Shown here: one piece after another, positions 11,194 through 21,391 of the stretch
How the letters are laid out: the number at the start of each line of letters is the position of its first letter
How positions within the stretch are numbered: the stretch's first letter is position 1
From: Calonectria ilicicola
Lineage: Eukaryota > Ascomycota > Sordariomycetes > Hypocreales > Nectriaceae
NCBI GenBank assembly: GCA_020809705.1
Contig: CP085835.1
Coordinates: 2,914,001 to 2,978,000, forward strand
Reading direction: 5' to 3'
DNA: 64,000 nt
Program-made: the position numbers and the translations under genes
Notes under the pieces: generated by a model
Database searches by the model: none
Told to the model about the DNA's origin: nothing
Seen by the model: the letters and a program-made list of their open reading frames with translations, nothing else

Positions 11194-14100
11194 TTAGATT
11201 GAGCTATTATGAATGAGCTCAATAGTGACGCCATTCTCTGAGTGAGCGTCGGCAATTGGCACAGTCACGATAGTTGCACGAGAGTCAAAGTTTGTGTCCT
11301 TTGTAATGTTTGTGTTCGAGGACGAAACCTGAACGGAACTTATGATTGCCGACAGGTCATGCCAGAATACAATTGTGTATTGTTGTCCAACAATCGGTGA
11401 CAGGTCTCCATAGCCGTTCCATGGAGCTTTGATTGTCAGAAGGCGCTTGGTCGAAACCGGCTCGTTGTCTGTCGCAAATTTGGTAGTTTTCTGTGATTTC
11501 CCATGTTAATTTTTGTTCAAGAGTACTCCAATTCTGTGAAGTTACCTGTTCAATCAAAACGTGGCAGTACTTGTCTTGCGCCTTGGGATCGCCAATAAGC
11601 GTCTTGCCGCTTCCCGGAAGCGCTCCAAAATCTGGGCTCTGACTGCGCTCTGTCGGGGCGCTATCTCGGGAAATGCCGTCATCTAGGTACATGCTATATG
11701 ACTGTATACTGTAAGAATTTCATCTGTCATGGAGAAAACCTCTTATCTCTTACATTGTTCTTTCCGGGGTACATGTGCAGTGTAATCGGGTTAGGGTCTT
11801 GCGACGGCAGGGACGGGTCTGGAATGTAGTCCCTGACTTGGATTTTGGGGATAATTGCACCTATTAGAACCGAGAATTAGCAATGCTTTTTGTGATGAGG
11901 ATGTAAAACACTTGCCCTCGCGAATATACATGGGTGTGATGTATGGCATTTGAGAGTCCTGGTCACTGATGCGGCAATCATACTCAATGTGACTACCGCC
12001 GTCAGCAACATGGCTCAATGGGCTGCCGAGTGGCTCATCAGGGCGCAAGTTCATTGGGTACCAGTCATCGGGGAATGGTAGATAGAGCTTGCGAGTTTGG
12101 CGCTGGCTCTCGGGAACCAATGCGGGCGCTACAAGCAGGTCATTGCGAACCATGTACTGGCTACGGGTGAAGCGTTGGTTCTGCATATAAAGTTTAGTAA
12201 TTGTAAAAGAAGCCGTTACGTAAATGGGATAGAACCTACATCTGCCGAGAACAAAGTTCTGTCAAAGTCATCCGTGATAACCTTTGTAATTACACGTCAG
12301 TTGATTTGTTAGAACATCAGTCATTTTGCAAATCGCTTACCATCGCTCGAGCAATCGGAAGTCCAGTTAGCATGTTCTCAAACATTGCATCGTACAAGAG
12401 CTGCATCAAACTGTATCGGAGTCTAATTTGATAGCGACAAATAGGGAGAACTGCGCGGTAAACCATGGCCTCTCTTCCCTGGTATTGACCCTGATTCTGC
12501 TCGTAGAACTGTTGATAAGCATAGGGTTCTTGGAATTTCTTGCCATCCTTTCTCATCTGGCCCTGTCTCGGGCCGTCAATCCAGTCACGGTACTTGGTGT
12601 AGTGGTTTCTGGGATTAATTAGATTAATCCTGGTAATATCTGACATTTGGACATGACTTACCGGAACCATGGCAAGAGTGAGTAGGCGCAGTACCAACGG
12701 ATGATCAGTTCAGGGTTCGCAAAGTCGCGCTCAGAAGGAATGAACTCGAATCCTCCCACATCCTGTCCGGAGATGGTAATTCCGGACATTCCTAGGGACA
12801 AAACCTGTGCAACAGAGATGTCAAGGAACTGCCAGGTAGATGAATTATCTCCGGTCCAAAGACCAGCATAACGATGGCTTCCGATGAAACTTCCTCTTCC
12901 GATGATGAAGTTGCGTCGATTTTCTCTCCACTGCAGCTGAGGGCTTAGCTCATGAAGACGATTAAGACCATGATAGGTCGCTTTGTGGAGATTGTAGCTG
13001 AACAGGGACCAGATTTCAATGGCTTTCTTCTGCATCGCGTGGTTAGGATCTCCAGACCAACCGTCTGAATCAAGCATGAGCCTGAACGGCAAGCTGATAT
13101 ATTTGTTAGACAATTCCAACCATAGAGCTTCGAGTGAAAGACTTACGACTTCATGTCTCCATAAGACTCTGAGATGCAAGGGGATGTCATGTCCTGCCAA
13201 ACAAAGTCCAAGCCGCATTCAAACAGATATTGGTACTGCTTGCCCCACCATCGACGAACCTCTTTGTCATTGAGGTTCGGATAGTGACCTGGGTGCCCAT
13301 TACCCCAACCGTAGTCCACGCCACCATGGAATGGCTGGCCGCTGTTAAACACAGCCCCAAAATCATACTGGTCGGGATCAAAGTAGTAAGGTCTGTCAGA
13401 AATTGGAGTTTTAAAGTACTGACTACCACTGCCCCATTCCATATACCTCTGTTGGTATGGCTGAGGGGCTGAGGGATCGATATCGCGCTTGTCCTTGATG
13501 AAGTACTGCTTCTGGAGGCCCTCATTGAGAGTATTATAGGTGTCAGATGGCATGCAGTTGATGTATGGGGTGATATTAGTAGAACACTTGACACCATTCT
13601 CTCTTAACTGCTTGAACATGGAACCTGGGTCAGGAAAGTGTCCATTCCTCTTGTCAATAGTAAAGGTGCGATAATCATCTTGCATATCCACATCAATGTG
13701 CATGCCATCAATTGGAATACCATACTTTCGGTACTCTTGGACTGATTCGAGAACCATGTCTTGGGTATCATACCCGTAACAACCTTGATGATATCCCAAC
13801 ACGTAGCGAGGCTTCAGTTGGGGCTTACCAACAATGGAGGTATAAAGTTGAACAAGTTCTTGCATGCTGTCTCCAGCAACCATAATGGCGTGGAAGCTGT
13901 TAAATCTAGTGGCAACACGAATGCAATTTTGATCTCTCATGCCGACATCAACGCAGATGTGCGAGTAGTTGTCAATGAATGTGGCAACTTGAGATTTGTA
14001 TCCAGGGTGTGAGTCTACCTCTACCCAAAAGGGCTCCGAGTGGTAAAGAGGCTCGCGACTGTCGAGGGGCCCCTGTCCATAGACATTTTGGTATTTCATA

Positions 14101-14976
14101 TTGTCAAAGTCTGTAAAGTATTAGCGTCAGAGCCCTCGTATCAGTAACTAGCACATACTGAAATAGTTCATGAAAGTCTTGCTCTTGAAGATACTATTGC
14201 CTCCTTGTTCACCAAAGCCCATAAAGTCAGCAGTCACTGACTTTTCAATAGCCAGAATAGATGCATAGTCGTTGTATTGTAAACCTCTGGGCTTGGTCTT
14301 CCAGATGATTGCTGCCTCAGCACCCTTTTTGGTGTGAAGACTAAGCTTATCAATGGTGTCCGAATCAAAGCTTTGGATCTCTGGAAGTTTCTCCGCGGGA
14401 GCCTGGCTTTCCAGAACACGGACAGCGGTAATCTGAAATGGATCTCGCTGAATCCAAATCTGAAGCTCAACCTTTCGGTTTTCCGTGTTGGGATCTCTAA
14501 CAGACTGGAGGATATAGTACCTTGGGTCTTCTACCAACTCTACCATCCAATTGATACCTTCAACTGCATCAAGAGTGCTGATAAGAAGACTGAGGGTATT
14601 TTGAATGATGGTTCGACTGGCAAATGTTAGCTGCGGAACCGCATCATGAACGACATCACACTGGTCAGTGGAAAGCTTACCTATTGTAGTCTGTGAAATC
14701 AGATCCTTTCTTATTGTTGGGGTCAAACCGAATTCTCCATACTCTTGGTCGCATGAATTGGATCAAGAGTAAAGAGTTGTCGTTGAAACGGAAGACGCTT
14801 CCATGGCTGCAAGCAGGGTTCTTGCTGCCATCTTCTAACAACTGGTCATTTGCCTGGAATGATATGGTGGCCGGTTGCTTTACCCTGCCAGGGTATTGAT
14901 CGACATCATTGTAGAAGTCATCAGCCTTGACAAAGATAAAAGGGTCTCTGAGCTTCGTTGCCTCAAACTCAGACAT
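11194..14976 (-). CDS. alpha-1,4-glucan lyase (GH31 family)
   Basis: Predicted to cleave non-reducing ends of starch, glycogen or maltodextrin by beta-elimination to give 1,5-anhydro-D-fructose. Ten exons: 14976-14681, 14616-14159, 14110-13147, 13093-12662, 12608-12341, 12281-12240, 12180-11916, 11860-11754, 11701-11546 and 11490-11194. They keep frame throughout (1,094 aa) and all introns are 48-64 nt. One intron (11861-11915) uses a GC donor (G|GCAAGT). The lyase subfamily is suggested by DGMHIDVDMQDDYRTFT, with the nucleophile Asp near residue 393, and by LDFVWQDMTSP with Asp near 558; these differ from the WIDMNE of GH31 hydrolases. VYLDDG-type and C-terminal beta-sandwich segments follow. 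There is no signal peptide, so it is probably intracellular. I cannot exclude hydrolase activity from sequence alone. Confidence 0.88.
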
Positions 14977-15051
14977 GGTGATGGAAGGGAATGATGCTTG
15001 ATTTCGAATAACTAATGAAGCAGAAATATCATCTCGACATGATTATTGAAA

Positions 15052-15064
15052 GTAGTATTTATAT
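15052..15064 (-). promoter_or_regulatory. TATA-like element upstream of the glucan lyase
   Basis: GTATTTATATAC lies about 80 bp upstream of the glucan lyase ATG (14976) and reads as a TATA box on the minus strand. This is inferred from composition and spacing only. Confidence 0.35.
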
Positions 15065-15065
15065 A

Positions 15066-16932
15066 CAACTATCCCATTATACCCCTCACCAAATGCGACC
15101 GTAATATTGATGAGGGGTCAATGTTCTGACCCGAATTGGTCGCCTGGTGTGCCACACTATTTCAATCCGGATCTATCCGCGATACAAACGCAATCCCGGC
15201 CAACACAACTAGGAGTCCAATATCAGATTATTGCGAAAAAAAAATGATAAATATCCTATATTATGAAAAAATTTAGTCCTTTTTCTATAGAAGTCCTGTC
15301 TCAGTATGATATTATCTCGAGAACAGACACATTTTCGGAAAACTGCCAAGCTTGCGACCACGTAATCCGAAGCGTTAAGCGAAGTGGCAACAATCACCAG
15401 AATCGGCCTGTGTACGCGATACAATCTGCAGTCATCATCGGGGTACTACCCCACACTCCTGCAGTCCATAATGGACTTGCTGTGCTTTAAGCCACGTGAA
15501 AGTACCATGCCTGAGCGCGAAGTAAAATTCTGAAAGCCAGAGTAGGTTGCTGGAAGAAAAAATTCACTAAATGCGAAAAGTTCCGCCATAGTTTTTATTA
15601 TCCGGCTAGTTCCTTGGTAACTTATTCGGGGGGTAACAAAATCGACATCGAATTCTTCGAAAGCACTTGGGTCATGTTGAGGGTACTATTGAAGCCACAT
15701 TCCCTTTCCGGGCAGATCGCTGCACGCTGACAATCTGATTCGTTGCATATTTTCAGCTCGTATTTTGGCCGATTGGAAATGTGTGAGACATACTTTTCCT
15801 TTCCTGCGACCGAGCGGAGAACAGGAATAAATCATGAATTTCTTGCATGTATCATAGCATATAAGCATAGTTGTGTAGCAATGGAAATAAAATAGGGAAT
15901 AAAATGAGACCACGGTCAGATTTAACCAACCAGCCCCGCAGAAATCCACATCATTTTATTTGGAAATGACTTAACGATGATGTTACAGGATTTAGCTTAC
16001 GGACTGTTTGCAATGCCCGAATTCATGCCATGTTGCCGCAGGACTAGGGGTGGCTGCAGAGATGGATTTGCGAATGCTGAGCGAGATTTCGCTGTGTCAC
16101 TGAGGAAGGCGATCCATACTGAATATCAGGAAAATACGATTTTTTGCTTTCTCGAAGAAAATACACGCTATAGCATAATATTACTAGAGTCTGCGGAGTA
16201 AAAATAGACGATACTAAATACTCGCGTACATCCAACCCCCATCTTCCAACAGACGATTTGTCAAGCTTATCATGAATTTATAATCGTTCGGCCCCATTGA
16301 ATGCCCTTGTACTACTGCTGCTAAAATACAACTCGCAGTGCTGACCTTGGGCTAAGAAAAAAGTCGTATGTAAAATTTGAATTGTTCTGGCTGAAACAAA
16401 TCCAACGACTACCATACAAAAATAAAGCCCAGAGTCGTAGTTTCCAACGACACACTGATTGCATGTATTGAAGCTCGCCGCAGCATTCAAACCTGATCTC
16501 TAATCTCTAGGCAATCAAATAGAGTTGAATTGCTGTATCGGACAGATTGAATATTTCGATCGTTGAGATCTCCTGTGCGAATAGAAAGGGTTCTTACAGA
16601 GTTAGTATGGGCAAATGGATTGCGACGACGGCTGCGAAGTAGATTGGCCGACTTGAATTGGCGTGATTACTATGGTTCATAGCTAATTCAAGTCCCATAA
16701 ATTACATACTTTTTCTAGAACGTTGATTGAAATGTTTTATCATTCAGTGAATTGAAAATATCCAGGCGGACCCTCTGCTCTCAACCAAGGAGATCAAGGA
16801 GGTTTGCTGAACTTTCCCAAATTTTGAATTCGCCAATGCATATCTACTGGTGTATATCTAATTCCCGGTTCTCGTGGTCATAGAAGAAGCTCCTGAATCT
16901 AACGGAAGCCACCCAAAGGTTATAGAGTTTTG
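15066..16932. other. intergenic, no gene seen
   Basis: Several short frames exist on both strands, but none has a domain, a signal peptide or plausible splicing into a longer product. Confidence 0.45.
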
Positions 16933-17159
16933 CTGCTCGCACACATACATTTTGCTAGGTGCACACATCAAACTTAGCTGGGGCTTTTCTAGGAAATCCC
17001 AAGATAGTCTGAAGAAAATAATAAAGCACTAATTTATTTCTATTATAAATAAGTTTAGAAATATATATAAAATTATTCATTTTATTCTTATTTTTTTATT
17101 TTGATATTAAATGTAGGTGCTTTATATGTGCAATTAGCAAAATGTATGTGTGCGCGCAG
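16933..17159. mobile_element. MITE-like non-autonomous element with terminal inverted repeats
   Basis: The left end (from CTGCTCGCACACATAC at 16933) and the reverse complement of the right end (from 17159) match over about 36 bases: the outer 25 differ at one position, the next 11 at about three. The 227-bp element has an A+T-rich core (about 17010-17115) with no coding potential. A second, weaker inverted pair (ATAAAGCAC-like) lies inside. No clear target-site duplication is seen, and the differences between arms include C/T-type changes that would fit RIP or age. The superfamily cannot be told without an autonomous relative. Confidence 0.6.
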
Positions 17160-17407
17160 GAATACTCATTTTATATAATCAGCACATCCATCCACAGAAC
17201 ATGATATATTTTTGCCTACTCAACCTAGACTAAAAATCAACCGGTGATGTTCAGTGGGACCAAAAACAGAATCTAGCACTGCATATAACGGCCGGGAGCC
17301 CTAGTACATTTTTCTTTCTGAGTTGACCTGACACCAAATCCCTCATTGAACCAGTTAATTGCATCTAAAAATATGTGTTTTAGCTACATGTCAGTTCGTT
17401 TGAGAAT
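17160..17407. other. 3' flank of the haloacid dehalogenase gene
   Basis: No feature is visible between the MITE-like element and the HAD stop codon. Confidence 0.4.
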
Positions 17408-18181
17408 TCACAAATTTCTTTTTTTCGCATCAGCATCTACTGCATCTGCCATCTCCTGGAGCGACTTGAAATGCCATGAGAGATTCACACTGTCCTTATG
17501 ATCCTCCAGTTTCCCTCCAATAACCATTGGCGCGTCTGGTCGGTCGCGTTCCACGTAGGCACCCGCAATCCCCATCTGTTTCGCTGGTGCCAAATCCTGC
17601 ATTAAACTATAGGCGGTGTGAAGAATGTCGTGTTTCTTAACACCTAGGTCCTTATCAAGGTGTTCAATGAGATACTCAAAATTTCGCAGGTCAGGCTTGT
17701 ATGAGCCGATATCTTGAGCTGTGTAGATTGCGTCAAACTCGACGCCAGCTAAAGGTCCGCTCAATGTCCCAGAGAAAGACTTTTTGTCGACATTGGAAAG
17801 AATGACGAGTTTGAAATGCTTTTTTAGACGCTGCAGGGCAGCCACAGTATCGGGGTAGGGTGCCCACTCCCCGACACTATTGCCAAACCCTTCCTTTTCC
17901 TCATCGGATGTTTCGACACCAAGCTCGTCAGCAATATCACCATAGGTGGCTGCCAAAATCTTTTGGTAGTTTTCGGTTGGATGCTCCATTACGCGACGAC
18001 CTTCGTGTTTCATGAAAAGCTTCATCGTCTCAATACGATCATTATGAAGTGGGTGGGATGTGTCAAGCTGATTTGTTAATGAGGAAAGAGCGTTGAACAC
18101 GGCTGTCTCCCAATCGATGAGAGTGCCAAAACAGTCAAAGGTGAGACAGGCGTAGGAAGTGATTGGCCGTGCCGAAGTCAT
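17408..18181 (-). CDS. haloacid dehalogenase, type II (HAD superfamily)
   Basis: Single exon; starting at the ATG at 18181 gives 257 aa, close to the family length. The frame stays open upstream to an ATG at 18331, but the extra 50 residues look non-homologous. HAD motifs are complete: DCFGTLIDWE (motif I, nucleophile Asp near residue 14), LSNVD (motif II), the Lys in SYKPDLRNF (motif III) and an HTAYSLMQDLAPAKQMG segment around motif IV. DxFGTLxDW is typical of L-2-haloacid dehalogenases, which displace halide from short 2-haloacids, although many fungal members probably act on other small substrates or phosphates. Cytosolic. No functional link to its neighbours is evident. Confidence 0.88.
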   Translation of the reverse strand: MTSARPITSYACLTFDCFGTLIDWETAVFNALSSLTNQLDTSHPLHNDRIETMKLFMKHEGRRVMEHPTENYQKILAATYGDIADELGVETSDEEKEGFGNSVGEWAPYPDTVAALQRLKKHFKLVILSNVDKKSFSGTLSGPLAGVEFDAIYTAQDIGSYKPDLRNFEYLIEHLDKDLGVKKHDILHTAYSLMQDLAPAKQMGIAGAYVERDRPDAPMVIGGKLEDHKDSVNLSWHFKSLQEMADAVDADAKKRNL

Positions 18182-19166
18182 GATTTCAGGTTGGTTGAGT
18201 TTTAACTTGGCATGAGCAGGATCTGCATCAAGCCAAGACATCAAGGTGTGGAATACATAGTTAATATAACAGGATGGCCACCAACCGGAGCACCCAAGCA
18301 AAATCAGATAAACTGGCGCCCATCTCCCCACGGAATCCTTTCCGCCATGCGCAGAAGGTCTTCCATCCGTTAATGGCGCAAAAATGCGATAAAAACGGCT
18401 CCGTACATTAATGGCGCAGGTATGTCGTAATGTCGTTGGTGATGATAGGACTAGATCAATTTCGAACCCACTCGAGTGCAGCGTGCGTTATGTATGTGCA
18501 CCCAACAAGCCTGAAGCAGTCGTTTCTATAGACAAGTTAACTAGATGCAGAAGTTGCTGAACCCCCCTACTAGTTGATCGCTTGCCCTTGAAGTTGCAGC
18601 GGTATTGGCAGTATGCACAGCAATCGTGCCCGTTCGCTTGCGGTGTAATGGCCCCACTATAGGCTCAACTACAGGCCACCAAACCAGCCTGTCCAGGCTT
18701 CGTACAAGAAGATGCATTTATTATGGCTTGGATATCAGTGGAGAGACCACTTTGGTTCGCTTCTAATCCGGTCGGATGATTTGGTTGGCGAGATACATGC
18801 AAGAGACCACTTTTATCGCTATCCAACCCCTGTGAGCGGCAGGCCAATCCTTGAGCAAGTCCCTGGCTGTCCACTGATTACTCCTCATCCGTCCAATTAG
18901 CCAGTCATTTCTTAAAGCTATGGTACTTTGGCCTTGTAGTGAATCTGAATGAATCAAAGAAAAAACCCTCCATTCAAGCAGGAGGCAATCAGCTTGCGAT
19001 CGAGTCTTGTCGAATGGTTCCCACAGTGCAATCGTTGTGGCTCATCATTGTAAGTAAAAGAGTTTAAAAAAGGAAAACGAAAACAAGTTATCGCTTTTAA
19101 ATATATACTAAATAGAAATATAACTAGTGGTTTAATTGAAGACTAATAAGATACGACCAGTGGCAT
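18182..19166. other. intergenic; short direct repeat upstream of the HAD gene
   Basis: TTAATGGCGCA occurs at 18370-18380 and again at 18408-18418, about 190-240 bp upstream of the HAD start. The spacing suggests a repeated protein-binding site, but this is weak. No gene is seen. Confidence 0.35.
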
Positions 19167-20225
19167 TCATTGTCGATTTTTCCACTTTTCTACCACTTTG
19201 CAGAATCTCTCGACTTCCGACATTTCTGTTGCCCACGAGGTTACAAGACGGACAATCAATTCTCCATCTGAGACAGGATCCAGGACATAGAAATCAAACT
19301 CTTTTTGTAGTTCCTTGATTAAATCCGAAGGGAAGATAATGAATACTTGATTGGACTCCGTCTTCGTCCATAGCTCATATCCCATTTTCGTTAGGGAGGA
19401 AGACATTTTGGTCGCCGCGTCATTGGAATGGCGTGCAAGTCGGAAAAAGAGATCGTCTTGAAATAATGTGCTAAATTGAATGCCTAAAATCCGGCCTTTG
19501 GCAAGAAGTGCACCTCTCTGTTTCATGTGGCGTGGAAAGTCGTTTGCAAGGACCTGGTCTTTGATGACGATGGCCTCACCTAGCAAGGCGCCATTTTTCG
19601 TGCCTCCAATCCAGAAAATATCTGTCAAATGGTATATGTCCTTGAATGTCAGGTCATTTTGACTTGAGGCCAAGGCAGGACCGATTCGCGCACCATCCAT
19701 AAAAAGAAGAAGGTTGAGCTTCTTGCAGATTGCAGAAATTGCTTTCAGCTCGCTCTTGGTGTATATTGTTCCAAACTCGGATGCGTTGCTGATGAAAACT
19801 ATCCTAGGTTTCACTTGATATTCGAACTGGGAAGCTTTATTGACTGCAGATTGGATCAAATAAGCGGTTAGTTTTCCTTCTATACCCGTTTCAACAAGAA
19901 TACAGTGTCCTGTAGTTTCAATAGCGCCGGCTTCTTTACCGACAATGTGACCCGATTCCGCCGAAATGACGGCCTCGTGTGGTTGCAGATGGCTGGCGAT
20001 GGAGAGGAGATTTGCTCCTGTGCCGCCTAGTGTAAAGTAGATGGTCGCCTCCTCAGCGCCGACCAGACTCCGAATTGCCGTTCGCGCTTTCTCACAATAT
20101 TCATCTTCGCCGTAGCCATGCTGTTTAGACAGATTTGTCTGAAACAAGGCGTCAAGAATGGCGGGGTGAGCACCTTCGCTATAATCGTCACGGAAACTAT
20201 ATCTAGCTATTGTCGGGACCTTCAT
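19167..20225 (-). CDS. threonine aldolase / beta-eliminating lyase family PLP enzyme
   Basis: Single exon, 352 aa, fold-type I PLP enzyme. The N-terminus (SFRDDYSEGAHPAILDAL) and HGYGEDEYCEKA match the low-specificity threonine aldolase/beta-eliminating lyase family. GGTGANLLSI contacts the cofactor phosphate, the PLP Asp and Arg lie in LLLFMDGARIG, and the Schiff-base lysine is in IGGTKNGALLGEA near residue 207. The expected reaction is cleavage of threonine or allo-threonine to glycine and acetaldehyde, or a related retro-aldol or beta-elimination. No signal peptide. The exact substrate is not determinable from sequence. Confidence 0.85.
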   Translation of the reverse strand: MKVPTIARYSFRDDYSEGAHPAILDALFQTNLSKQHGYGEDEYCEKARTAIRSLVGAEEATIYFTLGGTGANLLSIASHLQPHEAVISAESGHIVGKEAGAIETTGHCILVETGIEGKLTAYLIQSAVNKASQFEYQVKPRIVFISNASEFGTIYTKSELKAISAICKKLNLLLFMDGARIGPALASSQNDLTFKDIYHLTDIFWIGGTKNGALLGEAIVIKDQVLANDFPRHMKQRGALLAKGRILGIQFSTLFQDDLFFRLARHSNDAATKMSSSLTKMGYELWTKTESNQVFIIFPSDLIKELQKEFDFYVLDPVSDGELIVRLVTSWATEMSEVERFCKVVEKWKNRQ

Positions 20226-21391
20226 CGCACGAGTAGCCTTACAGGCTTTCTATGCGGGTGCTTTGAAGAAGAGTGACGGAGGGCACGCCCAGAATTTGCA
20301 ATAGATGCAGCGAATAAAGCACGCCAATTAGTGCAGGGCAATGCAGTTTGTCCTGTTCGAAGACCAGATTTTGCTGGCGGTAGACCTGAACTTTTGCCTG
20401 GGCGATGAGGATCAATTCATGGGCGGAAAATCACGACGCAGGAAACCTGGTTTAGTTGAGCAACGCCTTCGTCGGGGGCACGTCCTTAAAAATAACCTTC
20501 GTTTCAGCTTTTCCTCCAAGCCCCACGTCATATTCAACAAGTGAGCGGTTGGCAGTAAGAATAAGCGGCGATGGATGCAGTACCACTCTCTACTGATACG
20601 CTGTGAAAATATGTAAGGGTTGCCTCGTGGCATGGTAATAGCAGAGACATGTGCAGGCCCGCAGCTTAATGGCCAATTCAAGATGAAAAGAGTGTGGCAG
20701 TGTCCAAAATCGAGATAAGATGCGAAAGTGACCACCTAGGTTTTTCAGGTATTGAGATACAGACCCAGCCCTTGAACGGCACCACACACAGCCTCAGATA
20801 GCGTTGAATCATAAGGTTTAGGTGAGTGGTAGCTGCAACACCAATACGTATGCAGTCAGCTTGCAGTGATTCATTAAGAAAAAGTGATTGGGTATGCAAG
20901 TCAGCATGTGAGAATACTCCGGGGTACTCGAACCAAAGGCCCTGCGCGCTAAATCACATCACCCTAACCCACTTCTGTGACCCCCGGCAGATGTTTATCC
21001 AGTCTAAAGCTACTAAATGCAGGGATCGATCACCTCCTTGACAGATCGGAATCATTAACTTTTGCTTTGCAACTAAATTATCTATCCACTCCTTACAAGA
21101 CCAGGAGCATGATTGAATACTACCAGATTCCCACTGGCGATCAGATAGTGTAGTAATATTCTGGACGAACAGAGTTATTTGGAGAATAGATTTGCTGGCA
21201 AAACACCATTCCGAATATGTAACAGTGGCGCGATCCGCTAAAGTCTCACTGTATTAGTGGGAAATGTATTTTGAGGTCTCGTATTTTTAGTTAACATTTC
21301 TGGTAAGCTCAGGCCATTATTATAATATGATATAGGCCAACGCTTGAATTTGAAACATGCTGGTATACGCCTCTTGTTTTATTTAGTTTGT
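20226..21391. other. intergenic, no gene seen
   Basis: The left side is the promoter of the aldolase-family gene and the right side the 3' flank of the large NLR. A stretch at 20918-20988 looks faintly tRNA-like on the minus strand but does not fold properly (see rejected items). Confidence 0.45.

Noticed and set aside
18182..18331. N-terminal extension of the haloacid dehalogenase to ATG 18331
   Set aside because: The extra 50 residues are Trp/Cys/Leu-rich and unlike the family, and the motif I spacing fits the start at 18181.
20918..20988. tRNA-like stretch on the minus strand with GGTTCGAGTAC and GCCGGGG/CCCCGGA ends
   Set aside because: The T arm, D arm and anticodon arm cannot be paired in a cloverleaf and the B box has mismatches. 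At best it is a SINE or tRNA relic.
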